Shown here one piece after another: positions 21,840-21,901 of a stretch of 21,901 bases of DNA. The position numbers and the translations under genes were made by a program. A model generated the notes under the pieces. It was not told the origin of the DNA, searched no databases, and saw only the letters and a list, made by a program, of their open reading frames with translations. How positions within the stretch are numbered: position 1 is the first letter of the stretch; each line of letters opens with the position of its first letter. The stretch lies in the NCBI GenBank assembly GCA_035707965.1, contig DASSTJ010000099.1, positions 1 to 21,901 of the forward strand, read 5' to 3'. This DNA is from DASSTJ01 sp035707965. Its GTDB lineage: Bacteria; Actinomycetota; Actinomycetes; Actinomycetales; Angustibacteraceae.

Positions 21840-21901
21840 CGAGCAGGCGGCGACGGCGGCCCACCGTCCGCGGGCAGCAGCGGGCCCGGCTCCCCTGGTG
21901 G

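Noticed and set aside
21836..21901. End of another minus-strand gene overlapping the App1-like start (GTGA)
   Set aside because: Only ~60 bases are visible; all three minus-strand frames stay open for most of it, so no coding claim can be supported.

Overview
The window is very GC-rich, uses GTG starts freely, and most of its promoters sit directly on the start codon with no leader. This, together with gene content (SerA, PAC2-family protein, DesA-type acyl-ACP desaturase, actinobacterial-type RecQ and ABC-F proteins), points to a high-GC actinomycete, probably of the order Micrococcales (a Cellulomonas-like genome is my guess, not shown by the sequence). No insertion sequence, phage gene or CRISPR array is visible. 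Genes are densely packed, with many convergent or overlapping ends.

Layout. 1-1572 (+): the 3' part of a RecQ-type DNA helicase with a phosphoribosyltransferase-like tail. 1580-2914 (-): an MFS transporter. 3008-3970 (-): a di-iron acyl-ACP desaturase whose promoter carries two palindromes that look like repressor operators. 4101-8687: a complete bacterial selenocysteine insertion cassette, with selB and selA on the minus strand (stop/start overlap) diverging from a tRNA-Sec gene and selD on the plus strand. No selenoprotein gene is seen in the window. 8809-10446 (+): an ABC-F ATPase. 10466-11500 (-): an aldo/keto reductase of the L-glyceraldehyde-3-phosphate reductase type. 11610-11813 (-): a cold-shock protein with a strong terminator and a long leader with a clear -35/-10 promoter. 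12152-13348 (-): serA, diverging across a perfect 16-bp inverted repeat from a spermidine-synthase-like protein (13458-14213, +). 14217-15275 (-): a PAC2-family protein.

The most unusual part is 15438-17608 (+). A 119-residue helical protein ending in a YxxxE-type motif overlaps the start of a 603-residue protein. The latter has an N-terminal WxG-type helical region, a central hydrophobic stretch and a C-terminal domain that resembles the RelA/SpoT synthetase fold. I read this pair as a type VII secretion-type polymorphic toxin with its helical partner; no clear immunity gene follows. An SRPBCC-domain protein (17598-18050, +) overlaps its end and is convergent with a phytoene-desaturase-like FAD oxidoreductase (18089-19753, -). 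The window closes with a FabG-like reductase (19882-20646, +) and an App1/DUF2183 phosphatase-like protein (20651-21826, -).

Expression. Two start classes are evident: genes with a TANNNT-like hexamer 6-8 nt before the start codon and no Shine-Dalgarno sequence (likely leaderless), and genes with a purine-rich ribosome site (csp, serA, PAC2, fabG-like). Long open frames antisense to the genes are GC-driven shadows and have been left out.
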